NCBI GenBank assembly: GCA_030655075.1
Contig: JAURWE010000051.1
Span: 62,001 to 126,000 of the forward strand
DNA: 64,000 nt
Reading direction: 5' to 3'
From: Pararhizobium sp.
GTDB taxonomy: Bacteria > Pseudomonadota > Alphaproteobacteria > Rhizobiales > Rhizobiaceae
A model generated the notes under the pieces. It worked only from the letters and a program-made list of their open reading frames with translations. It did not search any database and had not been told where the DNA came from. Below are positions 7,915 through 16,992 of the stretch, one piece after another. Numbering within the stretch: the stretch's first letter is position 1; each line of letters begins with the position of its first letter. Both the position numbers and the translations under genes were made by a program.

Positions 7915-9600
7915 TCAGACCTTGTTGATGAACACCGTGACCATCGGCTTCTTGCCCCAGACCTCGTTGGCCATGGAGCGCACAGCGCGGCGGACGGCTT
8001 CCTGCACCGTGCCGAGATCCTTGCGGCGGGCGCGCGGAATGCTTTCGACGGCACTCAGGACAGCATCATAGAGCGTGTCGTTCATGTCCTCGCCCTCGTC
8101 GTCGAACTGCGGCAGGCCGATCGGCACGATGATCGGGTCGGCGGCAAAATCAAAGCGGGCGTCGAGCAGGACATTGACGGCGACGTGGCCGGCAAAGGAG
8201 AGCTTGCGGCGGTCGCCGATGCCCATCTGCTCGAAATCGCCGATCAGGCCGCCATCCTTGAAGATGCGGCCATGCGGCGCGGTATCGATGACTTCGGGCG
8301 CGCCGGGCGCCAGGCGCAGCATGTCGCCGTTGCGCACGCGCGGTACGACCTTGATGCCGGACTGCTGACCGAGTTCACCCTGGGCCACCAGGTGTGCTGC
8401 CTCGCCATGCACAGGCACCAGCATCTGCGGCCGGGTCCATTGATACATCTGCTGCAGCTCGTTGCGGCGGGGATGGCCGGAGACATGCACCAGCGCCTCG
8501 GAATCGGTGACGATGTGGATGCCCTGTTCGACCAGGCCGTTCTTGATATCGTTGATGGCCTTCTCGTTGCCGGGAATGGCGCGCGAGGAGAAGACGACCG
8601 TATCGCCGGCCGTAAAGGCGATGTTGCGCATCTCGTCGCGGGCAATCTTGGCCAGGGCCGCGCGGGGCTCTCCCTGGCTGCCGGTGAGGATGACCACGAC
8701 CTTGTCGCGCGGGATATAACCGAATTCGTCTTCGGCGATGAAGGACGGCAGGCCTTCCATCAGGCCGAGATCGCCGGCAACGCCACAGACACGCTTCATC
8801 GAGCTGCCGAGCAGCAGGACTTCACGGCCGGCGGCGGCAGCGGCCGAGGCGATCGAGCGGATGCGGCCGACATTCGAGGAGAATGTCGTGATCGCCACGC
8901 GGCCTTCGGCATTCTGGATGATCTTGGTCAGGCTTTCCGACACTTCCTTTTCCGACGGCGAGACGCCGTCGCGCATGGCATTGGTCGAATCGCAAATCAG
9001 CGCCAGCACGCCCTCGTCGCCGATGGCGCGGAAGCGGGCCTCGTCGGTGAACGGTCCGAGCGACGGGGCATGGTCGATCTTCCAGTCGCCGGTGTGGACG
9101 ACATTGCCGAGCGGCGTACGGATGACCAGCGACATGGGCTCGGGGATCGAGTGGTTGACACCAACGGCCTCGACGCTGAACGGGCCGACATTGATCGTGT
9201 CGCCCTGCTTGAAGATGGTGATCGGGATCTGCGTGCGGCTGCGCTCGTAATCGCGCTTGGCTTCGAGCATGCCGGCCGTGAACGGCGAGGCATAGACCGG
9301 CACGTTGAGGCCCGGCCAGAGATCGTTGAGCGCGCCGTAATGATCCTCGTGCGCATGGGTGATGATGATGCCCTTGAGGTTCTTGCGCTCTTTGGCGAGA
9401 AAGCCGATGTCTGGGAGAACCAGATCGACGCCGGGAAGATCGGGGCCCGGGAAGGTCACGCCGCAATCGACCATGATCCACTGCCGGTGACCCGGCGCGC
9501 CATAGCCGTAGAGGGCGAGGTTCATGCCGATCTCGCCAACGCCGCCCAGCGGCAGGAACACGAATTGGTCCTGTTTGCTTATCGTCAAAGTCAATTCCAT
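7915..9600 (-). CDS. rnj: ribonuclease J
   Basis: RNase J is a metallo-beta-lactamase/beta-CASP ribonuclease with 5' exo- and endonuclease activity, replacing or supplementing RNase E functions in RNA decay and rRNA maturation. The 561-residue protein has the zinc motif HAHEDH at residues 82-87, preceded by FVFLPLGGVGEIGMN. The beta-CASP segment includes TFSSNVGRIRSIASAA, and LVHVSGHPRRNEL and FVPVHGE-like LVPVHGEAAHL follow. The ATG at 9600 lies one base after the birA stop, so translation is probably coupled. The length is normal. Confidence 0.93.
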   Translation of the reverse strand: MELTLTISKQDQFVFLPLGGVGEIGMNLALYGYGAPGHRQWIMVDCGVTFPGPDLPGVDLVLPDIGFLAKERKNLKGIIITHAHEDHYGALNDLWPGLNVPVYASPFTAGMLEAKRDYERSRTQIPITIFKQGDTINVGPFSVEAVGVNHSIPEPMSLVIRTPLGNVVHTGDWKIDHAPSLGPFTDEARFRAIGDEGVLALICDSTNAMRDGVSPSEKEVSESLTKIIQNAEGRVAITTFSSNVGRIRSIASAAAAAGREVLLLGSSMKRVCGVAGDLGLMEGLPSFIAEDEFGYIPRDKVVVILTGSQGEPRAALAKIARDEMRNIAFTAGDTVVFSSRAIPGNEKAINDIKNGLVEQGIHIVTDSEALVHVSGHPRRNELQQMYQWTRPQMLVPVHGEAAHLVAQGELGQQSGIKVVPRVRNGDMLRLAPGAPEVIDTAPHGRIFKDGGLIGDFEQMGIGDRRKLSFAGHVAVNVLLDARFDFAADPIIVPIGLPQFDDEGEDMNDTLYDAVLSAVESIPRARRKDLGTVQEAVRRAVRSMANEVWGKKPMVTVFINKV

Positions 9601-9601
9601 T

Positions 9602-10369
9602 TCATCCGAAGAAAACATCACCGGCGGCAAACAGCTGTTTGGTGCCCAGGCCGGTATCCAATATTAAACGACCTGTATCATCAATTCCGGCGAATTGCCC
9701 GGAAATCGAGCGGTCGTTGAGGTTGACCGTTATCTTTTCCCCAATGCCGCCGGCGGCCGCTTTCCAGCGTTCGATGATGGCCGGAAGCCCCTCACCGCGA
9801 TCCCACAATGCCAATGCACCGGCCATCGAACGGAAGAGGTGGGCGAAGAGCTCCTCGGGCGAAACCGGCGAGCCGTAGGCGCGCAGCGAGGTGATCGGAT
9901 ACATGGCCGCATCGGGCGCATGGGCGATGTTGATGCCGCAGCCGATGACCAGCGCCTGGCGCCGGTCGGGCAGCGTTTCACCCTCAAGCAGGATGCCGCA
10001 GGTCTTCTTGCGGTCGATAAGGATATCGTTCGGCCACTTGATCATGACCGGTGGCGTGCCTTGCGGCATCACCGCCTGCACGGCTTCCTGCACGGCGACG
10101 GCCACGGCCAGCGGCAGGCTGTGAACCTTGTCCAGCGGCGCCGGATCAATCAAGAGCAGCGAGGCGTAGAGATTGCCGGGCTCCGACACCCAGGCCCTGC
10201 CCCGCCGGCCGCGGCCGCCCGTCTGCAAGGCTGCGGTGATCCAGAGATTGCCGTGATCACCATGGCGGGCGCGCTCAAGGCACTCGCTGTTGGTGGAGGT
10301 CGTGTCGTCGAGGGCGATGTGCCGGAAGTCGTCGAGCCGAATCCGGCGGCCCCCGTCAGCCGCCGTCAA
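9602..10369 (-). CDS. birA: biotin-[acetyl-CoA carboxylase] ligase (no DNA-binding domain)
   Basis: This enzyme attaches biotin to the carrier lysine of biotin-dependent carboxylases through biotinyl-AMP. The 255-residue protein shows the ATP/biotin motif GRGRRGRAWVSEPGNLYAS and KWPNDILIDRKKTCGILLEGE, then the short C-terminal SH3-like domain. The N-terminal winged helix of E. coli BirA is absent, so this is a group I ligase without repressor function. Its start overlaps the nuoN stop by four bases (ATGA). A biotin ligase next to nuoN is usual in rhizobia as I recall. Confidence 0.92.
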   Translation of the reverse strand: MTAADGGRRIRLDDFRHIALDDTTSTNSECLERARHGDHGNLWITAALQTGGRGRRGRAWVSEPGNLYASLLLIDPAPLDKVHSLPLAVAVAVQEAVQAVMPQGTPPVMIKWPNDILIDRKKTCGILLEGETLPDRRQALVIGCGINIAHAPDAAMYPITSLRAYGSPVSPEELFAHLFRSMAGALALWDRGEGLPAIIERWKAAAGGIGEKITVNLNDRSISGQFAGIDDTGRLILDTGLGTKQLFAAGDVFFG

Positions 10370-11808
10370 AAGAAGGTCCGCGCTGCCACTTCGGCAGCTG
10401 TGCCGAGCGGTCCGCCGATCAGCACATAACCGAGCACGAACAGGCCGGAGAGGCCGTAGACCAGACGCAGCTCGCCAGAGGCGCGGGCAAACTCACCCTT
10501 GGCATCATCAAACCACATCAGCTTGATGATGCGCAGGTAGTAGTAGGCGCCGACGACGGAGGCGAGAACGCCGATGATGGCAAGCGCATAGAGATTGGCT
10601 TCGATGGCGGCCATGAAGACGAAATACTTGGCGAAGAAGCCGGCGAGCGGCGGAATGCCGGCCAGCGAGAACATCAGCATGGTCAGCACGGTCGCCATGA
10701 AGGGATTGGTCTGCGACAGGCCGGCCAGATCGTTGATCTCTTCGACGTTTTCGCCGGTCTTGCGCTTCATGGCGAGAATGCAGGCAAACGTGCCGAGCGT
10801 CATGACCATGTAGATCAGCATATAGAGAATGACGCCGCGCACGCCGGCCATCGAGCCGCTGGCGAGACCGACCAGCGCATAGCCCATGTGGCCGATCGAC
10901 GAATAGGCCATCAGGCGTTTGATGTTGGTCTGGCCGATGGCGGCGAAGGCGCCGAGCAGCATCGAGGCAATCGAGATGAAGACGACGATCTGCTGCCAGT
11001 CGGCAACGACGGGCTGGAAGGCGATGATGACGATGCGCACGAGGATCGCCATGGCGGCGACCTTCGGGGCAGCGGCAAAGAAGGCGGTCACTGGCGTCGG
11101 AGCACCTTCATAAACGTCCGGCGTCCACATGTGGAAGGGTACGGCGGAAATCTTGAAGGCCAGACCTGCGAGCACGAAGACCAGACCGAAGACAAGGCCG
11201 AGCGAGCGGGTTTCGGCGGTCAGCGCCTGGGCGATCCCTTCAAAGCCGGTGTGGCCGGTGAAGCCGTAAACCAGCGACATGCCGTAGAGCAGCATGCCCG
11301 ACGACAGGGCGCCGAGCACGAAGTATTTGAGGCCCGCTTCGGTGGAGCGCAGGTTGTCGCGGTTGATGGCGGCGACGACATAGAGCGCCAGCGACTGCAG
11401 TTCCAGCGACAGGTAAAGCGAGATCAGGTCGTTGGCCGAAATCATCAGCATCATGCCGAGCGTCGCCAACACCAGCAGCACCGGGAATTCGAACTTGTCG
11501 ATGCCCGAAGCCTTGGCGTGGCCGAGCGTCATGACCATGGCAACGACGGAGCCGATCAGCGCCAGCACCTTCATGAACTTGGCGAAGGGATCCGACAGGA
11601 AGGCGCCGTTGTAAGCTTGCCCCTCGCCCGTGATGGTCACCAGCGCGATGCCGGCAGCAACCAGAAGCGCGATCGCAAGCCCCGTGACCAGAGGCGAGGA
11701 CTTCTCGCCGGCGAAGACGCCGATCATCAGCAGCACCAGGGCGCCGATCGCGAGGATCAGCTCCGGTGTGGAAAGATGAAGGCTGGCAAGCAGTGTTTCA
11801 GCGGTCAT
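10366..11808 (-). CDS. nuoN: NADH-quinone oxidoreductase subunit N
   Basis: This is one of the three antiporter-like proton-pumping subunits of respiratory complex I in the inner membrane. The protein is 480 residues, almost entirely membrane helices. The conserved core is visible in LKYFVLGALSSGMLLYGMSLVYGFTG, PFHMWTPDVYEGAPTPVTAFFAAAPKVAAM and RLMAYSSIGHMGYALVG, which hold the channel Lys/His residues. It is the last nuo gene, 18 bp after nuoM and overlapping birA by 4 bp. The length is normal. Confidence 0.96.
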   Translation of the reverse strand: MTAETLLASLHLSTPELILAIGALVLLMIGVFAGEKSSPLVTGLAIALLVAAGIALVTITGEGQAYNGAFLSDPFAKFMKVLALIGSVVAMVMTLGHAKASGIDKFEFPVLLVLATLGMMLMISANDLISLYLSLELQSLALYVVAAINRDNLRSTEAGLKYFVLGALSSGMLLYGMSLVYGFTGHTGFEGIAQALTAETRSLGLVFGLVFVLAGLAFKISAVPFHMWTPDVYEGAPTPVTAFFAAAPKVAAMAILVRIVIIAFQPVVADWQQIVVFISIASMLLGAFAAIGQTNIKRLMAYSSIGHMGYALVGLASGSMAGVRGVILYMLIYMVMTLGTFACILAMKRKTGENVEEINDLAGLSQTNPFMATVLTMLMFSLAGIPPLAGFFAKYFVFMAAIEANLYALAIIGVLASVVGAYYYLRIIKLMWFDDAKGEFARASGELRLVYGLSGLFVLGYVLIGGPLGTAAEVAARTFF

Positions 11809-11826
11809 GTCACAATTGTCCTGTCG

Positions 11827-13338
11827 TCATTTCACCGAAAGCGCAACATCGTGCGCTGCCTGCACAGCTGCGGAGTAGTGGTTCACCAGCACGTCCACGG
11901 AGGCCGCCGTTGCATCGAACACCGGTGCCGGGTAGACGCCGAAGAAGATGGTCAGAACGATCAGCGGATAGAGAATGATCTTTTCCCGGCCCGAGAGGTC
12001 GACCAGAGATTTCAGGCTTTCCTTGTCGAGCGAACCGAAGATCACCCGGCGATAGAGCCAGAGCGCGTAGGCTGCCGACAGGACCACGCCTGTTGTGGCG
12101 AACAGCGCCACCCAGGTGTTGGCGCGAAAGGCACCGAGCAGGGTCAGGAATTCGCCGATGAAGCCCGACGTGCCGGGAAGACCGACATTCGCCATGGTGA
12201 AGATCATGAAGGCGACGGCATATTTCGGCATGTTGTTGACGAGACCGCCGTAGGCAGAAATGTCGCGGGTGTGCATGCGGTCGTAGACGACGCCGACGCA
12301 GAGGAAGAGCGCGCCGGAGACGATGCCGTGCGACAGCATCTGGAAGATCGCGCCTTGCACGCCCTGCACATTGGCGGCGAAAATACCCATGGTGACGTAG
12401 CCCATGTGGGCAACGGAGGAATAGGCAATCAGCTTCTTGATGTCGGTCTGCATCATCGCCACCAGCGAGGTGTAGATGATGGCGATAACCGACAGCGCGA
12501 AGACGAAGGGCTGGAAATAATCGGACGCCACCGGGAACATCGCCAGCGAGAAGCGCAGCAGGCCATAACCGCCGAGCTTCAACAGCACGCCGGCCAGGAT
12601 GACCGAGCCGGCGGTCGGCGCCTGAACGTGCGCGTCCGGCAGCCAGGTGTGGACCGGCCACATCGGCATCTTCACCGCGAAGGAGGCGAAGAAGGCCAGC
12701 CAGAGCCAGGTCTGCATGTGCGGCGGGAAGTTGTAGGCCAGAAGCGAAGGAATGTCGGTCGTGCCCGCCTGCCAGTACATCGCCATGATGGCGAGCAGCA
12801 TCAGCACCGACCCGAGCAGCGTATAGAGGAAGAACTTGTAGCTGGCGTAAACGCGATCCTTGCCGCCCCAGACACCGATGATGATGAACATCGGGATGAG
12901 ACCGGCTTCGAAGAAGACGTAGAACAGCACGATATCGAGCGAGACGAAGACGCCGATCATGAACACTTCCAACAGAAGGAAGGCGATCATGTAAGCCTTG
13001 ATGCGCTTTTCGACCGAGAGCCAGCTCGCCAGCACGCAAAACGGCATGAGGAAGGCCGACAGCACGACGAAAAGCATAGAGATGCCGTCGATACCGAGGT
13101 GATAGGAAATGCCGGTGCCGAGCCAGTCGTGTTTCTCGACCATCTGGAAGCCGGCATTGGCATTGTCGAAGCCGTACCAGATGACCAGCGACACCAGGAA
13201 GGTGACGACCGTGGTCAGAAGCGAAATGTTGAGCACATTGCGGCGGCCGGCCGCCGTGTCATCCCGCACCAGAAGCAGGAGCAGGATGCCGGCCAGCGGC
13301 AGGAAGGTGACCGTTGAAAGAATAGGCCAATCGGTCAT
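11827..13338 (-). CDS. nuoM: NADH-quinone oxidoreductase subunit M
   Basis: This is an antiporter-like proton channel subunit of complex I. The protein is 503 residues with about 14 membrane helices. The family motifs FFEAGLIPMFIIIGVWGG (helix-5 Glu), PVHTWLPDAHVQAPTAGSVILAGVLLKLGGYGLLRF (broken helix and channel lysine) and KKLIAYSSVAHMGYV are present. Its start overlaps the nuoL stop as TGATG, indicating translational coupling. Confidence 0.96.
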   Translation of the reverse strand: MTDWPILSTVTFLPLAGILLLLLVRDDTAAGRRNVLNISLLTTVVTFLVSLVIWYGFDNANAGFQMVEKHDWLGTGISYHLGIDGISMLFVVLSAFLMPFCVLASWLSVEKRIKAYMIAFLLLEVFMIGVFVSLDIVLFYVFFEAGLIPMFIIIGVWGGKDRVYASYKFFLYTLLGSVLMLLAIMAMYWQAGTTDIPSLLAYNFPPHMQTWLWLAFFASFAVKMPMWPVHTWLPDAHVQAPTAGSVILAGVLLKLGGYGLLRFSLAMFPVASDYFQPFVFALSVIAIIYTSLVAMMQTDIKKLIAYSSVAHMGYVTMGIFAANVQGVQGAIFQMLSHGIVSGALFLCVGVVYDRMHTRDISAYGGLVNNMPKYAVAFMIFTMANVGLPGTSGFIGEFLTLLGAFRANTWVALFATTGVVLSAAYALWLYRRVIFGSLDKESLKSLVDLSGREKIILYPLIVLTIFFGVYPAPVFDATAASVDVLVNHYSAAVQAAHDVALSVK

Positions 13339-15332
13339 CAGACGGAACTCCCGAGCATCATCCAGGTAACAAGCGCCGCGATGCCGATGAGCATTACGAA
13401 GGCGTAGTGATAGAGGTAGCCGGTCTGCAGGCGCACGACCCGGTCGGTCACGTCCTGAACCCGGTCGGCAATGGCATTCGGGCCGAAGCCGTCGATGACC
13501 TTGACGTCACCCTCTTTCCAGAGGAACGAGCCGAGCCACTTGGCCGAGCGCACGAACAGGACATCGTAGAGTTCGTCGAAATACCACTTGTTGAGCAGGA
13601 ACTGGTAGAGGCCGCGGTGCTGCTCGGCCAGATATTTCGGCGTCTGCGGCGAGCGGATGTACATGTACCAGGCGGTGACGAAGCCGGTCGCCATGGCGAT
13701 GAACGGCGCCCATTTGACCAACAGCGGCACGTGGTGGAACTCTTCGAGAATCTCGTTTTCCGGCAGCGTGAAGAGCGCGCCCTGCCAGAATTCGCCGTAG
13801 TGATGGCCGAAGAAATAGCCTTCGAACAACACGCCGGCGAGAACCGCACCGGCGGCCAGAATGTAGAGCGGCACGAGCATAACCATCGGTGATTCGTGCA
13901 CGTGGTGCATGACCTCGTGCGAGGCGCGCGGCTTGCCGAAGAAGGTCAGGAACGCCAGACGCCAGGAATAAAAGCTGGTGAAGAGTGCTGCAATGACCAG
14001 AAGCACGAAGGCGAAACCGGCGACCGCGCTGTGCGAGGCATAGGCGGATTCGATGATCACGTCCTTGGAGAAGAAGCCGGCAAAGCCGATCATCGTGCCG
14101 GGAATGCCGACGCCGGTCAGCGCCAGCGTGCCGATCGTCATCATCCAGAAGGTGATGGGGATGTGTTTGCGCAGGCCGCCCATGTAGCGCATGTCCTGCT
14201 CGCCATCGACGGCATGGATGACCGAGCCGGCGCCAAGGAACAGCAGCGCCTTGAAGAAGGCATGCGTGAAGAGGTGGAAGATCGCCGCGCCATAGGCGCC
14301 GAGACCCAGCGCCACGAACATGTAGCCGAGCTGCGAGCAGGTCGAATAGGCGATGACGCGCTTGATGTCGTTCTGCACCAGGCCGACGGTGGCGGCAAAG
14401 AAGGCGGTGATGGCGCCGACGACGGTGACGACCATCAATGCGGTGTGCGACAGTTCGAAGATCGGCGACATGCGGGCGACGAGGAAGACGCCGGCGGTGA
14501 CCATGGTGGCGGCATGGATGAGCGCCGACACGGGCGTCGGGCCTTCCATGGCGTCCGGCAGCCAGGTGTGCAGGAGGAACTGCGCCGACTTGCCCATGGC
14601 GCCCATGAACAGGAGCAGGCAGATCGCGGTGATCGCGTGCGCCTTGTCGAGATGCATGCCGAAGAGATTGATGACCGCCTCGCCGGCTTCCGCGCCTTCG
14701 GCCGGCAGGAAGGTCGGCGCGGTGGCGAAGATCGTTTCCAGGTTGACCGAGCCGAACAGCACGAAGACGCCGAAAATGCCGAGCGCAAAGCCGAAATCGC
14801 CGACGCGGTTGACGATAAAGGCCTTCATGGCAGCCGCACTGGCCGAGGGCTTCTTGTACCAGAAGCCGATGAGCAGGTAGGAGGCCAGACCCACGCCTTC
14901 CCAGCCGAAGAACATCTGGACGAGGTTGTCAGACGTGATCAGCATCAGCATGGCGAAGGTGAAGAGCGACAGATAGGCAAAGAAGCGCGGCCGGTGCGGG
15001 TCGTGGTGCATGTAGCCGATCGAATAGATGTGAACCAGCGTCGAGACCGTGTTGACGACGACGAACATGACAGCCGTCAGCGTATCGACGCGGAAGGCCC
15101 ATTCGGTGTCGAAGCTGCCGGACTGGATCCAGCGCATGACCGAGACCTTGATCATCTCCGTTTCGCCGAGCGCAACGTTGAAGAAGACGATCCAGGAGAG
15201 GATGGCGACCAGGATCATCAGACCGCTGGTGACATATTCAGACGCCTTGGCGCCGATCGAAGTGCCGAACAGGCCGGCGATCAGGAAGCCGATCAGCGGC
15301 AGGAAGACGATGGCTTTGATAATCGTATCCAT
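13338..15332 (-). CDS. nuoL: NADH-quinone oxidoreductase subunit L
   Basis: This is the distal antiporter-like subunit of complex I, bearing the long lateral helix. The protein has 664 residues. The core motifs FFGWEGVGLASYLLIGFWY, HTWLPDAMEGPTPVSALIHAATMVTAG and RVIAYSTCSQLGYMFVALG are seen. The C-terminal 150 residues after the last core helix correspond to the traverse helix and its anchor, ending YAFVMLIGIAALVTWMMLG. The ORF follows nuoK by 7 bp. The length is typical of alphaproteobacteria. Confidence 0.96.
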   Translation of the reverse strand: MDTIIKAIVFLPLIGFLIAGLFGTSIGAKASEYVTSGLMILVAILSWIVFFNVALGETEMIKVSVMRWIQSGSFDTEWAFRVDTLTAVMFVVVNTVSTLVHIYSIGYMHHDPHRPRFFAYLSLFTFAMLMLITSDNLVQMFFGWEGVGLASYLLIGFWYKKPSASAAAMKAFIVNRVGDFGFALGIFGVFVLFGSVNLETIFATAPTFLPAEGAEAGEAVINLFGMHLDKAHAITAICLLLFMGAMGKSAQFLLHTWLPDAMEGPTPVSALIHAATMVTAGVFLVARMSPIFELSHTALMVVTVVGAITAFFAATVGLVQNDIKRVIAYSTCSQLGYMFVALGLGAYGAAIFHLFTHAFFKALLFLGAGSVIHAVDGEQDMRYMGGLRKHIPITFWMMTIGTLALTGVGIPGTMIGFAGFFSKDVIIESAYASHSAVAGFAFVLLVIAALFTSFYSWRLAFLTFFGKPRASHEVMHHVHESPMVMLVPLYILAAGAVLAGVLFEGYFFGHHYGEFWQGALFTLPENEILEEFHHVPLLVKWAPFIAMATGFVTAWYMYIRSPQTPKYLAEQHRGLYQFLLNKWYFDELYDVLFVRSAKWLGSFLWKEGDVKVIDGFGPNAIADRVQDVTDRVVRLQTGYLYHYAFVMLIGIAALVTWMMLGSSV

Positions 15333-15339
15333 GGCGCGC

Positions 15340-15648
15340 TCAGCCCTTCATCATGTTGACGTCTTCGACCGCGATCGAGCCGCGGTTGCGATAGAAGACG
15401 ACGAGAATTGCAAGGCCGATGGCGGCCTCGGCCGCAGCGACGGTCAGGATGAAAAGCGCAAACACCTGGCCGGTGATATCGTTCAGGAACGCCGAGAAGG
15501 CGACCATGTTGATGTTCACGGCCAAGAGGATCAGTTCGACCGACATCAGGATGACGATGACGTTCTTGCGGTTCAGGAAGATGCCGAAGACGCCCAGCGT
15601 GAACAGGATGGCACTGACGGTCAGATAGTGGGAAATTCCGATTTCCAT
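15340..15648 (-). CDS. nuoK: NADH-quinone oxidoreductase subunit K
   Basis: This small membrane subunit of complex I belongs to the MrpC-like family and sits between the antiporter subunits and NuoA/J. It has 102 residues and three helices, opening MEIGISHYLTVSAILFTLGVFG. The two conserved helix glutamates appear in MSVELILLAVNINMV and TVAAAEAAIGLAI. Spacing to nuoJ is 24 bp and to nuoL 7 bp. Confidence 0.95.
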   Translation of the reverse strand: MEIGISHYLTVSAILFTLGVFGIFLNRKNVIVILMSVELILLAVNINMVAFSAFLNDITGQVFALFILTVAAAEAAIGLAILVVFYRNRGSIAVEDVNMMKG

Positions 15649-15672
15649 GATGTTTGTCCTAGACCTCGTGCC

Positions 15673-16287
15673 TTAAATGCCCTGCCCCGGCTTCACCTTC
15701 ACCACTTCGACAGCGGTGGCGGGTGAACGGGCAACCTGTGTGGAAATATCCTGACGCTTGATGTTGGTGCGGTGACGCAGCGTCAGAACGATGGCGCCGA
15801 TCATCGCGACCAGAAGAACAAGGCCGGCGATCTGGAAGAAGTAGACGTAGTGCGTGTAGAGCACGTCGCCGAGGGCGGCCGTGTTGGTGCGTTCGGTCAG
15901 CGGCGGGATCGGCATGCCGGCATTCTTCGCCAGTTCGGGCGAAAACGCGCTGCCGCCGACGACGATGATCAGTTCGGCCGCCAGGATCAGCCCGATCAGC
16001 GCGCCCACCGGCGCATATTCGAGCACGCCCGAGCGCAGTTCGGCAAAGTCGATGTCGAGCATCATGACGACGAAGAGAAAGAGAACCGCGACGGCGCCGA
16101 CGTAGACGACCAGCAGGATCATCGCCAGGAACTCGGCGCCGGTCAGCAGGAAGAGACCGGCCGAATTGAAGAAGGTCAGGATCAGGAACAGAACCGAGTA
16201 GACCGGGTTCCGCGACGATATCACCATGAATGCCGACGCCACTGCGACGAAGGCAAAAAGATAGAAGAATAGAGCCTGCAGACCCAT
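15673..16287 (-). CDS. nuoJ: NADH-quinone oxidoreductase subunit J
   Basis: This is a complex I membrane subunit with five helices. The protein is 204 residues from MGLQALFFYLFAFVAVASAF. The conserved pi-bulge helix region TGAEFLAMILLVVYVGAVAVLFLFVVMM is intact. The start at 16287 is chosen on similarity to other rhizobial NuoJ and an AAGG 8 bases upstream; an ATG at 16305 is also possible. A 149-bp gap separates it from nuoI, larger than other spacings in the operon. Confidence 0.93.
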   Translation of the reverse strand: MGLQALFFYLFAFVAVASAFMVISSRNPVYSVLFLILTFFNSAGLFLLTGAEFLAMILLVVYVGAVAVLFLFVVMMLDIDFAELRSGVLEYAPVGALIGLILAAELIIVVGGSAFSPELAKNAGMPIPPLTERTNTAALGDVLYTHYVYFFQIAGLVLLVAMIGAIVLTLRHRTNIKRQDISTQVARSPATAVEVVKVKPGQGI

Positions 16288-16436
16288 GATCGGTGCCTTT
16301 TTCATCTTCCCCGGAAACAAGGCCTGCCGGACCTGTCTCCCTGGAATGCGCCGGACCATTTCCGTTCGCATTCCCGCGTCTGTTTTACCGCCCGACGTTC
16401 CCCGTGATCGTCAGGCCCTGAGCGTGTCTGCGCCGA

Positions 16437-16928
16437 TCAGCGATACGGCGAGTCCATGGCGATGTTGCGCGCGATTTCCCGCTCCCAGCGATCGCCATTC
16501 TCAAGAAGCTTGTTCTTGTCGTAATAGAGTTCTTCGCGCGTCTCTGTGGCGAACTCGAAGTTTGGGCCTTCGACGATGGCGTCGACCGGGCACGCTTCCT
16601 GGCAGAAGCCGCAATAGATGCACTTCACCATGTCGATATCGTAACGCACCGTGCGGCGCGTGCCGTCGTTGCGGCGCGGACCGGCTTCGATGGTGATGGC
16701 CTGGGCGGGACAGATCGCCTCGCACAGCTTGCAGGCAATGCAGCGTTCCTCGCCGTTCGGATAGCGGCGCAGCGCATGTTCGCCCCGGAAACGCGGCGAG
16801 ATCGGGCCCTTTTCGAACGGATAGTTCAGCGTCGCCTTCGGCGCGAAGAAATAGCGCATCGACAGGAAGAATGCGCCAACGAACTCCTTCAGAAACAGCG
16901 AACCGACGGCTTGCGAAAGACTTGCCAT
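16437..16928 (-). CDS. nuoI: NADH-quinone oxidoreductase subunit I (two 4Fe-4S clusters)
   Basis: This peripheral-arm subunit of complex I carries clusters N6a and N6b between NuoG and NuoB. The protein has 163 residues. Ligands are CIACKLCEAICP (Cys 63, 66, 69, 73) and CIYCGFCQEACP (Cys 103, 106, 109, 113), all eight present. Three ATGs lie in tandem (16934, 16931, 16928); the last gives the family N-terminus MASLSQ, while the middle one is best spaced (7 bases) from GGAG. Confidence 0.96.
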   Translation of the reverse strand: MASLSQAVGSLFLKEFVGAFFLSMRYFFAPKATLNYPFEKGPISPRFRGEHALRRYPNGEERCIACKLCEAICPAQAITIEAGPRRNDGTRRTVRYDIDMVKCIYCGFCQEACPVDAIVEGPNFEFATETREELYYDKNKLLENGDRWEREIARNIAMDSPYR

Positions 16929-16992
16929 CATCAAACTCCAATCTTGCCGGCGGCAAAGGCGCCAGCCTGTCTTGCGGCGAAAGAACCAACCA

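Noticed and set aside
10888..13317. An 809-codon open frame opposite nuoN and nuoM
   Set aside because: The DNA is fully explained by the two conserved membrane subunits; the frame is a composition artefact.
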